A stretch of DNA of 34,169 nucleotides, taken from Acidobacteriota bacterium. Lineage in GTDB: Bacteria > Acidobacteriota > Terriglobia > Bryobacterales > Bryobacteraceae. This document shows positions 7,559-16,671 of the stretch, in pieces. The notes under the pieces were generated by a model. The model was given only the letters and a program-made list of their open reading frames with translations, was not told the origin of the DNA and made no database searches. A program made the position numbers and the translations under genes. The first letter of the stretch is position 1. Each line of letters begins with the position of its first letter. The stretch lies in contig JACQZR010000170.1 in assembly GCA_016213775.1 (NCBI GenBank), positions 1 to 34,169 of the forward strand. The letters are read 5' to 3'.

Positions 7559-8989
7559 ATGCAAACGGATTCAAAAGACTTATACGAGTTCGGCCAATTT
7601 CGGGTGATCGCATCCGAGCGTCAGTTGCTGCTCGATGGCGAGCCGGTTCCCCTCACCCCGAAGGCTTTCGACCTGCTGTTGGCTCTGCTGGAGCAGCCCG
7701 GCCGGCTGATCACGAAAGAAGCCTTGATCGAACGGGTTTGGCCGAACACGTTTGTTGAAGAAAACAACCTCGCCGACAACATATCCAGACTGCGGAAGGC
7801 TTTGGGAGAATCGGGGAACGGCGCGAAGTTCATCGAGACAGTTCCGCGGCGCGGATACCGGTTCGTCGCGGCTGTGGCGAGCCAGAACGGCGAGGCTTCT
7901 TGCCCTGATTCGGCAACGCCGCCAATCCCTCAGCCCTCACTTCACACGCGGCCGTCCTGGCTCAGATGGTGTGTGGTTGTTGTGGCTCCCGTCCTGGTGG
8001 GCGCAGTCATCTGGGTCCAGATGCGGTTGTCGGCCAAAGCGGAGGCGCGCAATCTCGAATTCAAGGGGTCGTTCTACTACAACCAGTGGACGGACCCCGA
8101 GATCCGTAAGGGGATCGCATTCCACGAACGCGCCATCTTACTGGATCCGGGCAACGCCGGTCTTTACAACGGGCTCTCCACAGGGTGGCTATTTCTGGCC
8201 GATCTTTACGCTCCGCCGCGAGAGACGATACCCCATGCCAAGGCCGCTATCGCAAAGGCGCTGGAACGGGATCCTTCAAACGCCTGGTCCCACACTTCCA
8301 GAGGCCTGATCGCCGCCCAGTACGACTGGGACTGGGCCAGCGCCGAGGCCGAGTTCAAACAGGCCATACGCATTGCACCTGAATTTGAGTCCGCCCACAT
8401 CCTCTATGGTTGGCACCTAATGGCGGTGGGTAGACTCCAGGATGCGGTGAACGAGATCAAGCCTATCGTCGAAGCAAATCCGTTGAACGACTTTGCCATG
8501 TGGAGCCTCGGTCTGGCGCTGCACTTCTCCGGCCGGCTGGACGAAGCGATAGAGCAATACCGGCGAGCCGTTGGGATCGACCGCAGGTCCCATTGGGCGC
8601 ACATGCTTCTGGGATGGTCGCTGGAACAGCAGGGAAAGTTCGAGGAGGCCGTGGCGGAATTGAAGCTTGCCTACAGTGTGAACGACAACCCGCAGGTCTT
8701 GGCTTCAATGGGGCACACATACGCCGTTTCCGGCCGGCCTGCCGAGGCCCGCAAAATCGCCGGCCAGCTCTTGGAGTTGGCCCGCGGCCGCTACGTGTCA
8801 CCCTACGACGTCGCCGTACTCTTTGCCGCCTTGGGCGAGAGGGAGGATGCCTTTTCGTGGCTTGAAAAGGCCTACCAACATCGCTGCGGTTGGCTGGCGT
8901 TATGGCTCAAAGTGGATCAGAGGTTTAACGGACTGCGGGACGATTCGCGATTCCAGGGTCTGCTTCGGCGCGTCGGCCATCGCATTTGA
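7559..8989 (+). CDS. ToxR/CadC-like winged-helix regulator with TM segment and TPR repeats
   Basis: 476 residues from ATG 7559. Residues ~8-104 form an OmpR/PhoB-type winged helix: EFGQFRVIASERQLLLDG, then PLTPKAFDLLLALLEQPG and the wing motif ETVPRRGYRFVA. There is no receiver domain. A transmembrane helix follows at about 136-153 (WCVVVVAPVLVGAVIWV). TPR-like helices then run to the end, closing with KVDQRFNGLRDDSRFQGLL. This is the one-component, membrane-bound regulator layout common in Acidobacteria, with a periplasmic TPR sensor. An upstream in-frame extension to 7292 overlaps the divergent gene and is unlikely to be coding. It diverges from the DUF418-cytochrome operon across ~84 bp, so it may control that operon (inference). 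Confidence 0.9.
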   Translation: MQTDSKDLYEFGQFRVIASERQLLLDGEPVPLTPKAFDLLLALLEQPGRLITKEALIERVWPNTFVEENNLADNISRLRKALGESGNGAKFIETVPRRGYRFVAAVASQNGEASCPDSATPPIPQPSLHTRPSWLRWCVVVVAPVLVGAVIWVQMRLSAKAEARNLEFKGSFYYNQWTDPEIRKGIAFHERAILLDPGNAGLYNGLSTGWLFLADLYAPPRETIPHAKAAIAKALERDPSNAWSHTSRGLIAAQYDWDWASAEAEFKQAIRIAPEFESAHILYGWHLMAVGRLQDAVNEIKPIVEANPLNDFAMWSLGLALHFSGRLDEAIEQYRRAVGIDRRSHWAHMLLGWSLEQQGKFEEAVAELKLAYSVNDNPQVLASMGHTYAVSGRPAEARKIAGQLLELARGRYVSPYDVAVLFAALGEREDAFSWLEKAYQHRCGWLALWLKVDQRFNGLRDDSRFQGLLRRVGHRI

Positions 8990-8996
8990 ATCTGCG

Positions 8997-10382
8997 CTAC
9001 GCCGCCTCGATCCGCGGCAGCGACGCCGCGGCAGCGGCCTGGCCCACGCGCCGGCTCGCTTCATCGGGAAGCCGCACGTCAATTGCGAGGTCGGGGAACT
9101 CGCGCGAGAGAACTTCGTTCGCCACCTTGAGGATGATCTCGCCGCCAACTCCAGTGGTCACCCGGCCCATCACCAACACCGTGCCGATGTCGTAGTAATT
9201 CGTGTAGTGCGCCAGCGCGTAGCCGAAGTACGCGCCGATGGTCTGGTAGATCCTCTCAGCGCGCGGGTCGCCCTCCCGCATGAGCGCCTGAACATGTTCG
9301 AGCCGTTCCGGGACGCCCATGTCCATTGGCACTTCAATGCCCGCGGGTCCGAGCAGACGGTTCACCGCCTGCTGCGACAGGTACTGTGCGCCGCATCCGC
9401 GGTCGCCCGACCATTCATCGGCCGGTGCGCGCGGGTTCACGTCCACGGGCACGAAGGCCAACTCATCGAGCCAAGTTGTGATGTTCCCTGTCGCATCCAC
9501 GTATCCCGCCGCCAAACTGCTGCCGAAGGCCAAGCCGAGCACGCGGTTGCGATTGAGCGACATCGAGCCAGCCAGGGCCGAAACCGACCCGTCGTTAGCG
9601 ACTACAAAAGGAACGCCCCCAAATTCCGCCTGAATGCGGTGGTACATCGGCACAATATCGCTTTGGAAGAGGTGGCGAGGCACTCCACGAAAGAGCGACG
9701 CGATGCGCATCTCATTTGCCACGCAGACGCCCGCCGTACTCACGCCGATCGCATCCACGCGCGGCAGAGTGGACGCAGCGGCACGCAGCCCGTGCATGAT
9801 GTGCTCGTAGTGGTAAGCAGGATCGCTGTTCGGTTTTGGGTCCCACTTGAACTCCGCGGCGTATGTCATCTGCCCGTCCTGCTCGGCATAGGCTTTGATA
9901 TCCGAGGCGCCCTCGTCAATCGCGACGCGGCAGCCGCCGGTGTGGCGGCCGAGGGGCATCGTCACGTGCGACGCAGTTGGAAACGAACCGCCGCAAGCAT
10001 GCCGGATTTCGAACGGACGCCCGTAGATGATGGGCCCCATGACTTCCATATCGAACAGGCAGCTTGGCGAGTAGCGGTAGACATAATCCCGCAGCATCCC
10101 GACCAGCAGTTCGGGAGCGTCAATATGGAGCCGGAATCCGCCGACTGCCCAGAGCATGAATTTCACCTCGCGCTCGAGAAATCGCAGGTTCAGCGCCGTT
10201 GCGGCGCTGCTTGTGTCGCGGGCGATGGCGCGCTCGAACACATAAGTGGAGCCGTTACCCTGCTCGATGGCAATGCGAATGGGCTCAGAGTGGCCGGCGA
10301 TGCGGCGCTCGAAGTCACGCCGCGCGAGCGCGGCCGGTTGGAATTCCGGATCTAGAACCGGTTTCAATTCCGTGGTTTCCAT
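8997..10382 (-). CDS. ROK-family sugar kinase-like protein
   Basis: A 461-residue protein whose second half fits the ROK (repressor/ORF/kinase) actin-like fold. The phosphate-1-like motif is CRVAIDEGASDIKAY. VANDGSVSALAG carries the expected catalytic Asp region, and GLAFGSSLAAGYVD is the phosphate-2-like loop. The N-terminal ~165 residues are an extra domain that I do not recognise. No helix-turn-helix is evident, so a kinase or sugar-binding role is likelier than a repressor. RBS GAGGA lies upstream of the ATG. It follows the NagA-like gene by 18 bp. Phosphorylation of an amino sugar such as GlcNAc is inferred from context alone. Confidence 0.8.
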   Translation of the reverse strand: METTELKPVLDPEFQPAALARRDFERRIAGHSEPIRIAIEQGNGSTYVFERAIARDTSSAATALNLRFLEREVKFMLWAVGGFRLHIDAPELLVGMLRDYVYRYSPSCLFDMEVMGPIIYGRPFEIRHACGGSFPTASHVTMPLGRHTGGCRVAIDEGASDIKAYAEQDGQMTYAAEFKWDPKPNSDPAYHYEHIMHGLRAAASTLPRVDAIGVSTAGVCVANEMRIASLFRGVPRHLFQSDIVPMYHRIQAEFGGVPFVVANDGSVSALAGSMSLNRNRVLGLAFGSSLAAGYVDATGNITTWLDELAFVPVDVNPRAPADEWSGDRGCGAQYLSQQAVNRLLGPAGIEVPMDMGVPERLEHVQALMREGDPRAERIYQTIGAYFGYALAHYTNYYDIGTVLVMGRVTTGVGGEIILKVANEVLSREFPDLAIDVRLPDEASRRVGQAAAAASLPRIEAA

Positions 10383-10400
10383 TTCAATTTCCTCAAGAAC

Positions 10401-11438
10401 CTACTGGGCCGGCATGTAAGCGCCGTCGCGGAACACAACGCCAGCGCCGTGCGTAGGCGCGTCGTTGAGACGGATGCCGAGTCGATCGAGGGCCGGTTTG
10501 AGAAACGCGGCCGCGTTGGTAGTGACGGCGCGTTGCACCGTTTCGCGTGGGACGCCCCAATTCAGAGCGACGTTCATGCATTCGACGAGCGAGGTGCACG
10601 AACCGCTCAGATCGTAGGACCGCACGCGTCCTGCCTCATCGAGCCGCACCTCGAAGGTGCGCCCCCAAAGCTGGGCAGTGGTAGGCACCGGCGCTCCGAT
10701 GAGCGGACTCTCGTCGGCCACAAAAATCACCTTATCAGGCCCCTTGCCGTCGACCATCAGTTTCACAGCGTAGGGCGGCACGTGGATCGCGTCGGGAATG
10801 ACCATCGAATACGTGTGGCGGTCAGTGAACTGCGCGATCATGCGGAGATCCTTGGCTGCGATCTTGTCCCGGGTGGCAGCATTCAACACATGAGTGAAGC
10901 CCGTCGCACCCGCTTCAATGGCGGCCAGAATGTGATCCACCGCCGGATTTTGATGGCCCAGACTCACGCTCACGCCGCGGGCGGTGAGGTAGCGGATCAC
11001 CTCGCTGGCGCACGGGCGCTCCGCCGCCATGGTGACCCATCCGATGAAGTCGTCCGACCACTCCATGAGCTTGGCGGCGAACTCGACGCTGGGATCACGG
11101 CGTAGTTCCGGATTATGTGCGCCGATGCACTCGGGCGCTATAAACGGGCCCTCGAGATGGGGCGGGAGAATGCCTTGCCCCCACGCAAACTCACGTGCCT
11201 GTCGGAACACGGGGAGGTTCGTCTGGTACGCCTCCGGACTGGCGGTAACCATCGTAGGGCAAAAAAAGCCGTAGCCGAGGCGGTAGTAGTATTGTGCGAC
11301 CGCTTCGAGCTTCTCCAACGTCAGGCCGGCGGCGTCGAACGCGACGAACCCCGACCAGACACCGTTGTCGAAGACTGGTCCCCCGTTGACCTGTAGCGAA
11401 ATGGGGTAGCATCTTTCACTCACAGATCCATAGGTCAT
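10401..11438 (-). CDS. nagA: N-acetylglucosamine-6-phosphate deacetylase-like amidohydrolase
   Basis: A NagA-type amidohydrolase of about 345 residues. Metal ligands are present: Glu in HLEGPFIAPECIGAH, His in VSLGHQNPA, and His in GFTHVLNA. A substrate-binding-type segment is DAIHVPPY, and the catalytic Asp position appears as VADESPLIGAP. The entry SLQVNGGPVFDNG corresponds to the QLNG variant of the usual HxH site, as in E. coli NagA. The protein starts right there, so the N-terminal beta-sandwich part (~50 residues in other NagA) is missing. ATG 11438 has TAGGA 7 nt upstream. A GTG at 11492 overlapping the previous stop (GTGA) is an alternative start. With the GH9 and ROK genes it suggests GlcNAc-type sugar use. 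Confidence 0.85.
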   Translation of the reverse strand: MTYGSVSERCYPISLQVNGGPVFDNGVWSGFVAFDAAGLTLEKLEAVAQYYYRLGYGFFCPTMVTASPEAYQTNLPVFRQAREFAWGQGILPPHLEGPFIAPECIGAHNPELRRDPSVEFAAKLMEWSDDFIGWVTMAAERPCASEVIRYLTARGVSVSLGHQNPAVDHILAAIEAGATGFTHVLNAATRDKIAAKDLRMIAQFTDRHTYSMVIPDAIHVPPYAVKLMVDGKGPDKVIFVADESPLIGAPVPTTAQLWGRTFEVRLDEAGRVRSYDLSGSCTSLVECMNVALNWGVPRETVQRAVTTNAAAFLKPALDRLGIRLNDAPTHGAGVVFRDGAYMPAQ

Positions 11439-11488
11439 TCGGGGTCCTAAATCCACGATACACCCCATGCTAACGGCAGGACAAGCTA

Positions 11489-12198
11489 TCACCGGCGCAG
11501 GGTGGGTGGACGTCGAACGGGCGCTTTGATGGCCTCAATCACGGCGGCCCTGGCTTGGAGAAACTCGTCACTTCCTGATGCCGGGACAACTGGGGCGTTC
11601 TGCGCACGGTCAACGTATGTCCGATACCAGCGCGCATCGTATCCGGCCCGGGCAACAAGTTCCACTCCGAGTTGATCGGCTTCCAGTTCGTACTCACGCT
11701 GAAAGCGCAGGAAGCCCATCGGGATCAGAGTTCTTGCGGCGGCGATGCATGGGTCCCGCTCCAGCCTCCCATGAAGATCAGTGGGATGCTTGCAGTGTTC
11801 GTGATCTGTCCACGGGTGGCGCTGCGCGTGCCGTGGCGCAAGGCGGAATGGCTGATGCTGTGCGCGAGCACGCCGGCGAACTCGGCTTCATTCTGTGTGG
11901 ACAGAAGGAGATTTGCGGGAACAAAGATGTGACCACCGGGTAGAGAGATCGGTTCGGTTGCCTCGCTGACGATCACCTCAAAGTTGTAGGGGAACGCCGA
12001 GCCTGGCAACTGGGCCACCAGTTGAGCGCCCACGCGCTTCACATAAGCATCCACCCTGGCATCTTCCAATGGCTTACTTTGACGCCGGACGCCGGCGGCG
12101 AGCGCCTCACCCAATACTCGTTCCTTCTCCAGACTGAAAGCGTTCTCGCTTTGCTGCGCCAGCATCGGCAGAGCTAGCAGGCCGATCAGGGTTACCAT
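11489..12198 (-). pseudogene. M48-type metalloprotease, frameshifted and lacking the catalytic Glu
   Basis: From ATG 12198 the protein has a signal peptide (LIGLLALPMLAQQ) and then the M48 core. It runs ISLPGGHIFVPANLLLSTQNEAEFAGVLAHSISHSALRHGTR, quoted here in parts: LPGGHIFVPANLLL, NEAEFAGVLAH, HSISH. The zinc motif HExxH therefore reads HSISH, with Glu replaced by Ser. After IPLIFMGGWSG the frame shifts and stops at 11725. The continuation (AAARTLIPMGFLRF, EYELEADQLG with the third ligand Glu) is in another frame down to TGA 11489. One small indel near 11745-11755 explains this. It overlaps the GH9 stop by 7 bp and the alternative NagA start by 4 bp. It is very likely not an active protease. 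Confidence 0.85.
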
Positions 12199-14918
12199 TT
12201 CGAAGCGCTCCTGGCAATAGCGGACGCGCGCGGGGAAGGCATCGTTTCCAGGCGATTGGACATATCGCCGTCGGGAATTACCACGGCGACCCACGGAGAT
12301 CCTGGACTTATGACCTTTCCTTTCCATTCGAGTATCTGCGGAGCTTCTGAGCGCAGAATGAGGCGGCGAGAGGGCTCCTGCACCACAAGGTTATCCGCAC
12401 GCAAAGCGAATGTGTGATTGCCCGACCCGCGTACTGTCAGAAGGACGCTGACCGCACCAGAGGCACTGGTCTGCTGCGTTACTCGCATGTCGATCGCACG
12501 ATCGGGCCGCAGATCGACAGATTGTGAGCCTGCATAGCCCAGCCTGACGCGCCCTTGCACCAGGGCGGCGCCGGACAAATCCTCGAGCATCCAAAGCCAG
12601 CGAGCCGAAGGATGCACCCACACCTCCTTGAAGACGTAGCTGTTCTGCGCAGGCCAGTACGGGAGATCGCTGTTGCCGCGGGTCATCATGCCGACAGGCA
12701 ACGATCCGACAAAATCACCGGATGAAACCGAGTACTGCTGGGCGAAGTCGTAGCCCTCGCCCCACATGGTGCTTTGCGAAAACGGATTGCGGCCGACCAC
12801 CCATTGCAGTTGCCTTTGGGCAAGTTCCGCAGCGGCTCCATCGCGGCGAAGATGAGCCGCGGTGGAGAGCGCTTTGCCCTGGCTCAAGAGCGAGCCGTAA
12901 TTGCCTCGCCGGCCGAACCAGACCGGAAACACCTTGAGATAGTAACCGTCGCCCATCGGTGTGCCGCCGAGCACCTGCTGGCGGTAAGCTTCACGGCTCG
13001 ATTGATACCGATCACCGTCCACGGCTTTCCGATATTCGTCATCTTTGTATACATAAGAAGGGAGAACGCCGTATGGTTCGGTGATGCGCGCTGATGTCTT
13101 TTGATATTCGGAATAATATGCCACCACGGAATACCATTTCATCCAGTCCGGATGATCCGGGAAGAGAGAGCACATTCTGGCCATCGCCACAATCGGCGCC
13201 TGATCGTTGCCGCGATGAAACTGATGGAAGATATCCTGGCGCGCGGGGCTGTTATAGAAGAACCCCGCGAGTGGAAACTCCTTGCCAACGTAGCTGCGCT
13301 GTTGCGAAGCGATGACGATCGTTGCGAGTTCGCGCGCTTTATCGGCATACAATTGCCGTCCAGTTGCTTCGAACAACTCGAGGGACGCAAGAATGCCCAC
13401 TGATGCGAGTTCCATTTCCGTCGCCGCGAAAGCGGGAGTGTGCTGTGTTTCCGGAATCTCCTTGCCCACGATCGCGAACTGCCAGTCTTCTTCAGCGAGG
13501 CGAAGACTACGTGCGGCCAGTTGCGGTTCACTGTCCTTCAAAACCCGGTAGGCGATCGCCTCGGCCGAGGCCGCCAGATAGTTGACGTTGGGATTGTTCA
13601 ACGCCGCTCGGGAGCGATCATCCGCATCGCCGATGATGCCGTTGGTCCAGACGTTCATGCTCGCGAAACCGATCCGATGGCCGGTGGGGAAGCGCACTTT
13701 GAGCACCCATTCGAGTCCCCATTTGGCCTCGTCGATGAGGCGCTTCACAAGTGCGGGATTCTCGCCGCGCGCTTTCATCCGCTGTGCGAGTGAGAACATT
13801 GCGTAGACCGATTCCGCCGTGTTCACCAATCCCTGCGAGAGATCGCCGGCATCGTGCCAGCCGCCGTTCATGATGATCTTCCGGTCTCCGAGCGTGGCTT
13901 GCCAATCTCGATGGCAAGCGTCGTGAATGCCGGGAATCGCCATGCCGCAACGCTCGCCGTAGAAGAAGTTGATGGTCTTCCAGATGGTGCCGGCCCAAAC
14001 GTCGTCGTCGATTCGAAACGGTTTGCTGCGGACCTTGCCGGCTTGCAGTGAGTAAGTCGCCGGCTTGCGAATCTCTGAGAAATCGAGTTCCTGGAATTCG
14101 CCGAGAGCAGTCTTGATGGTGCGCACGGGCTTTCGCAACACAGTTTCTCCGCTATCGAGCCGGATGACGCTGAACTCGCGCGCCTCCAAGCCGTTCGCGA
14201 TCGCGGTCTTGCCTGCGCCCGGCAGATACCCTGTATGGCTGAAGGCGATCCGTCCTGGCGCCGCATTCCAGCCTTCATAAGGATCAGGAGTCACCCGCTG
14301 CAGTTCCACCGGGCCGATCTCCAGGGTGACGCTGTCGCCGGGGTCAGGCAGCACTTTGGTCAGCCAGTACCGAATGTCGATGGACGTCACCTTGTCGCGG
14401 GCCACGGGCTCGATCTCCCAGTTGATATCCGTCCAACGGTTGTTCTCGAGCGTGAGGTAGTGGCCACCTTCGCGCTGATAGACGTCGGGCACCTTCACTT
14501 TGCCATCGTTTCGTAACGAGACCAGCAGAGTAGCGGCATAGAAGCCTGTGAGGTGGGCGCGAATGCGGAAGGAGACGCGATTGAACCGGGTCCAGTCCTC
14601 GCCGCCCGGAAATGCTTTCGTCAGGGAGACGGCTGGAGCGCCCCATCCGGTGGAGACTCCAGGCTCATGAACGCCGACATCCACGCCGAGCAGAGGCCCA
14701 GCGGAAGAGCGGATGCTGGTCACCTTTCCCCGTCCGCGGAAGGTCCATGTGGAGGGCTCAGTCATTCCGTCGAGGACGCGGGAATCAAGTACTTTCTTCT
14801 TCGCCCAGCCGGATTCGGCCGAATCCTCAAAGTTGGCTTTCATCGGCATGTGCGGGACTTGCGCGGTTGCACCGATCGCGAGGGCCAGCACAAACCAGAC
14901 TGGAAGTATGAAGCTCAT
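12192..14918 (-). CDS. Secreted glycoside hydrolase family 9 protein
   Basis: 908 residues. A signal peptide (1-20, ending GATAQ) is followed by a beta-rich segment to ~220 that may be carbohydrate-binding. A CelD_N-like Ig domain follows (~220-305, IAFSHTGYLPGAGKTA). The GH9 (alpha/alpha)6 domain has GGWHDAGD with catalytic Asp356/Asp359. VVGRNPFSQSTMWGEG follows, and a late acidic motif FKEVWVHPSARW has Glu765 as the candidate acid. GH9 includes endoglucanases and exo-beta-glucosaminidases. The downstream NagA-like and ROK genes favour an amino-sugar substrate (inference). About 100 residues after the catalytic domain form a C-terminal beta region. RBS AAAGGA precedes the ATG. Confidence 0.92.
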   Translation of the reverse strand: MSFILPVWFVLALAIGATAQVPHMPMKANFEDSAESGWAKKKVLDSRVLDGMTEPSTWTFRGRGKVTSIRSSAGPLLGVDVGVHEPGVSTGWGAPAVSLTKAFPGGEDWTRFNRVSFRIRAHLTGFYAATLLVSLRNDGKVKVPDVYQREGGHYLTLENNRWTDINWEIEPVARDKVTSIDIRYWLTKVLPDPGDSVTLEIGPVELQRVTPDPYEGWNAAPGRIAFSHTGYLPGAGKTAIANGLEAREFSVIRLDSGETVLRKPVRTIKTALGEFQELDFSEIRKPATYSLQAGKVRSKPFRIDDDVWAGTIWKTINFFYGERCGMAIPGIHDACHRDWQATLGDRKIIMNGGWHDAGDLSQGLVNTAESVYAMFSLAQRMKARGENPALVKRLIDEAKWGLEWVLKVRFPTGHRIGFASMNVWTNGIIGDADDRSRAALNNPNVNYLAASAEAIAYRVLKDSEPQLAARSLRLAEEDWQFAIVGKEIPETQHTPAFAATEMELASVGILASLELFEATGRQLYADKARELATIVIASQQRSYVGKEFPLAGFFYNSPARQDIFHQFHRGNDQAPIVAMARMCSLFPDHPDWMKWYSVVAYYSEYQKTSARITEPYGVLPSYVYKDDEYRKAVDGDRYQSSREAYRQQVLGGTPMGDGYYLKVFPVWFGRRGNYGSLLSQGKALSTAAHLRRDGAAAELAQRQLQWVVGRNPFSQSTMWGEGYDFAQQYSVSSGDFVGSLPVGMMTRGNSDLPYWPAQNSYVFKEVWVHPSARWLWMLEDLSGAALVQGRVRLGYAGSQSVDLRPDRAIDMRVTQQTSASGAVSVLLTVRGSGNHTFALRADNLVVQEPSRRLILRSEAPQILEWKGKVISPGSPWVAVVIPDGDMSNRLETMPSPRASAIARSASKW

Positions 14919-15061
14919 TATTATCCTTTCCTAAAATCGCTAGACTCGCACATCATGGCGGAGCTCTCTTCAGTATGGGTCTTAGCTGACCTGATGGCCA
15001 AAGACACTTCGGGCATGGTCGTGCCGGAGTGGGTTGTCAAAGAGCGACCGGAGGAGGCAGG

Positions 15062-15802
15062 TTAGCGGTTGAGGGTGACCAGGCGGCCATGCAGTATGAG
15101 CGGCTGACGTGGTTCAGCGGGCTTGGGATCCGGCGGCTTCGGTTCGTTTTGTAATTGGGCTGTTGGCGCTTCGGCAAGCTCACCCGGGGTCTGGCTGTCT
15201 ATGAAGGCGATCATGTTGCGGGGGTATTGGTCCGCTGCTGCGTCATGATCCGCTGCAGCCTGGCGTGCGCCGGCCTCGGCCTTTTCCTCGGCGGCAGCTT
15301 CGGGTTCGCGCTCACCTTCCTGGGCATCCGGTGCGGCTTGTTGCAGTTTGGCGCGGCGGTCCTGAATATTCTGGAGTTGCTGGACGGCCTTGTCGTACTG
15401 ACGCTGGAACTTGGTTTCGTATCGCAGGAGAAGCGGCAGCGTGGGACCCTCTTTGGCGAGGTGATGGAACGCCCCGGCTGCGGATTGCTGGGTTTCGCGC
15501 ATCACTTTGGATTGCAGATCGACCATTTGGGACCGGACACGTTGGAGGCGCCACTCAGCATCGGCGAGGTCCTGAACGTAGTGGTGTTCGGTTGGGGTAG
15601 CCGGAAGGTACTCTTCGGTGTAGGCATCGCGGAGGGCATCAAACTGCGCGCGATCCTCGTCCGGCAAGGCGGCGAAGGAGGCGAAGAAATTGTGTTTACA
15701 GGCGTTTTGGGAAGAGCGGCGACGGCCTTCCTCAGTAACGGGCCCGTGCGACTGCGCGCCGTTGCGGCGGGCGGCTTCGGAATGTGCATCAGAGATAGAC
15801 AT
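15062..15802 (-). CDS. Conserved hypothetical protein, charged coiled-coil type
   Basis: 246 residues with no signal or TM segment. The N-terminus has the pattern AARRNGAQSHGPVTEEG, then RRRSSQNACKHNFFA. This resembles a repeated family of unknown function in Acidobacteria and relatives (typically ANAQ-S-GP-T-EG-SS-NA-KHG). The middle (~75-165) is helical and charged, probably a coiled coil (AEWRLQRVRSQMVDLQSKVM, KFQRQYDKAVQQLQNIQDRR). The tail (165-240) is rich in Ala, Glu and Pro and looks disordered. Multi-copy members of this family are often near rearranged regions, which fits the permease remnant beside it. No function is assigned. Confidence 0.8.
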   Translation of the reverse strand: MSISDAHSEAARRNGAQSHGPVTEEGRRRSSQNACKHNFFASFAALPDEDRAQFDALRDAYTEEYLPATPTEHHYVQDLADAEWRLQRVRSQMVDLQSKVMRETQQSAAGAFHHLAKEGPTLPLLLRYETKFQRQYDKAVQQLQNIQDRRAKLQQAAPDAQEGEREPEAAAEEKAEAGARQAAADHDAAADQYPRNMIAFIDSQTPGELAEAPTAQLQNEPKPPDPKPAEPRQPLILHGRLVTLNR

Positions 15803-16016
15803 TGGATTTAGTCTCCTGGCTCTAGCGGAGCATGTGCACCGCTGAGTGACCCTCGAACCACAGATGGATGTTGTTGATTTGGAAGGAAAAATAAATTTGG
15901 ATTTTCGGAACTGGTTACTCTTGAGCGAGAGAAGTTTGTGGACGAGGTTAACGCGGCCTACGAACGGTACGAATCGCGGGCAGGCGATCGAGTTCCCGAG
16001 AAAGGGCGCGGCGGAC

Positions 16017-16529
16017 GCCGTTTACCGCATCGCCGGCGTCGTTGGCGACACGAAGCACAACGATCTTCGCGAGCCATCTCCGCGGTTCGTCTTCATCCCG
16101 ATTCAGCAGTCATTGGTTGCGTACGGCCGGTTCACATTGACAGTCGCCGCCGCGCCTGGCGGGCAGACAGCGCTGCTCCGAAGCCGGCTCGGCGCCGTCC
16201 CATGCCGGATTGTTAGTTTCCGAGGTGATCACGATCAGGCGGCAGCTTGATAGCACGCTGTTCACGGAGCGGCTGCTGTCCGGATTATCCACGACTTTCG
16301 GAGTGCTGGCGCTCATCTAGCCTTGGGAGCATCGGCTTCCTCCATTGCCCTCAACGTGCTGCGGCAGTGCGTCTGGATCATTGGGGTGTGGCTCCTCTCC
16401 GGCCTGCCGTTTGCTTTTCTCGCCGCACGGATGGCTGATTCCCTGTTGTGGGGAGTGAAATCGAACGATCCCAGCACTTATCTCATAGCAGCCGCGACGT
16501 TGTGTATCGTCGGACTCGTCAGCGGTTGA
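16017..16529 (+). pseudogene. MacB-like (ADOP-type) ABC transporter permease, C-terminal remnant
   Basis: Three frame-separated pieces match the C-terminal part of MacB/FtsX-like permeases of the acidobacterial type. At 16017-16200 one frame gives AGVVGDTKHNDLREPSPRF and VFIPIQQSL. At about 16213-16316 a second frame gives LVSEVITIRRQLDSTLFTER and LLSGLSTTFGVLALI, then a TAG. At 16322-16529 a third frame gives LGASASSIALNVLRQCVWII and ADSLLWGVKSNDPSTYLI. The segment expected between the last two (GLYG... through EIGIRMA) is deleted, and the N-terminal bulk is missing. The gene is dead. Bases 15803-16016 upstream hold no gene I can support. Confidence 0.85.
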
Positions 16530-16671
16530 GAACCTGTAGAAGCCTTGCGGCACAGTTGAATTGCCCCTGGCATTCCGAACGACAATGCTGATATAGTGCC
16601 CAATCGCCGGTCAATCCGCGCGAGACGTAATGGTGATCCGTTTTCCGATTGATTGCAAATGGAGGACCCCT

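Noticed and set aside
8823-10355. 510-codon plus-strand open frame opposite the ROK gene
   Set aside because: It is the GC-rich antisense shadow of the ROK-like gene; the minus frame has the kinase motifs, an RBS and operon spacing.
14955-15065. 36-codon plus-strand ORF (MAELSSVWVLADLMAKDTSG...) between the GH9 and hypothetical genes
   Set aside because: No ribosome site, no known family, and it overlaps the end of the convergent hypothetical gene; the composition could arise by chance in this upstream region.
15846-16016. Plus-strand frame before the permease remnant, including a segment reading LEREKFVDEVNAAYERYESR in another frame
   Set aside because: It looks protein-like for about 30 residues but has no start, no continuation and no family I recognise.
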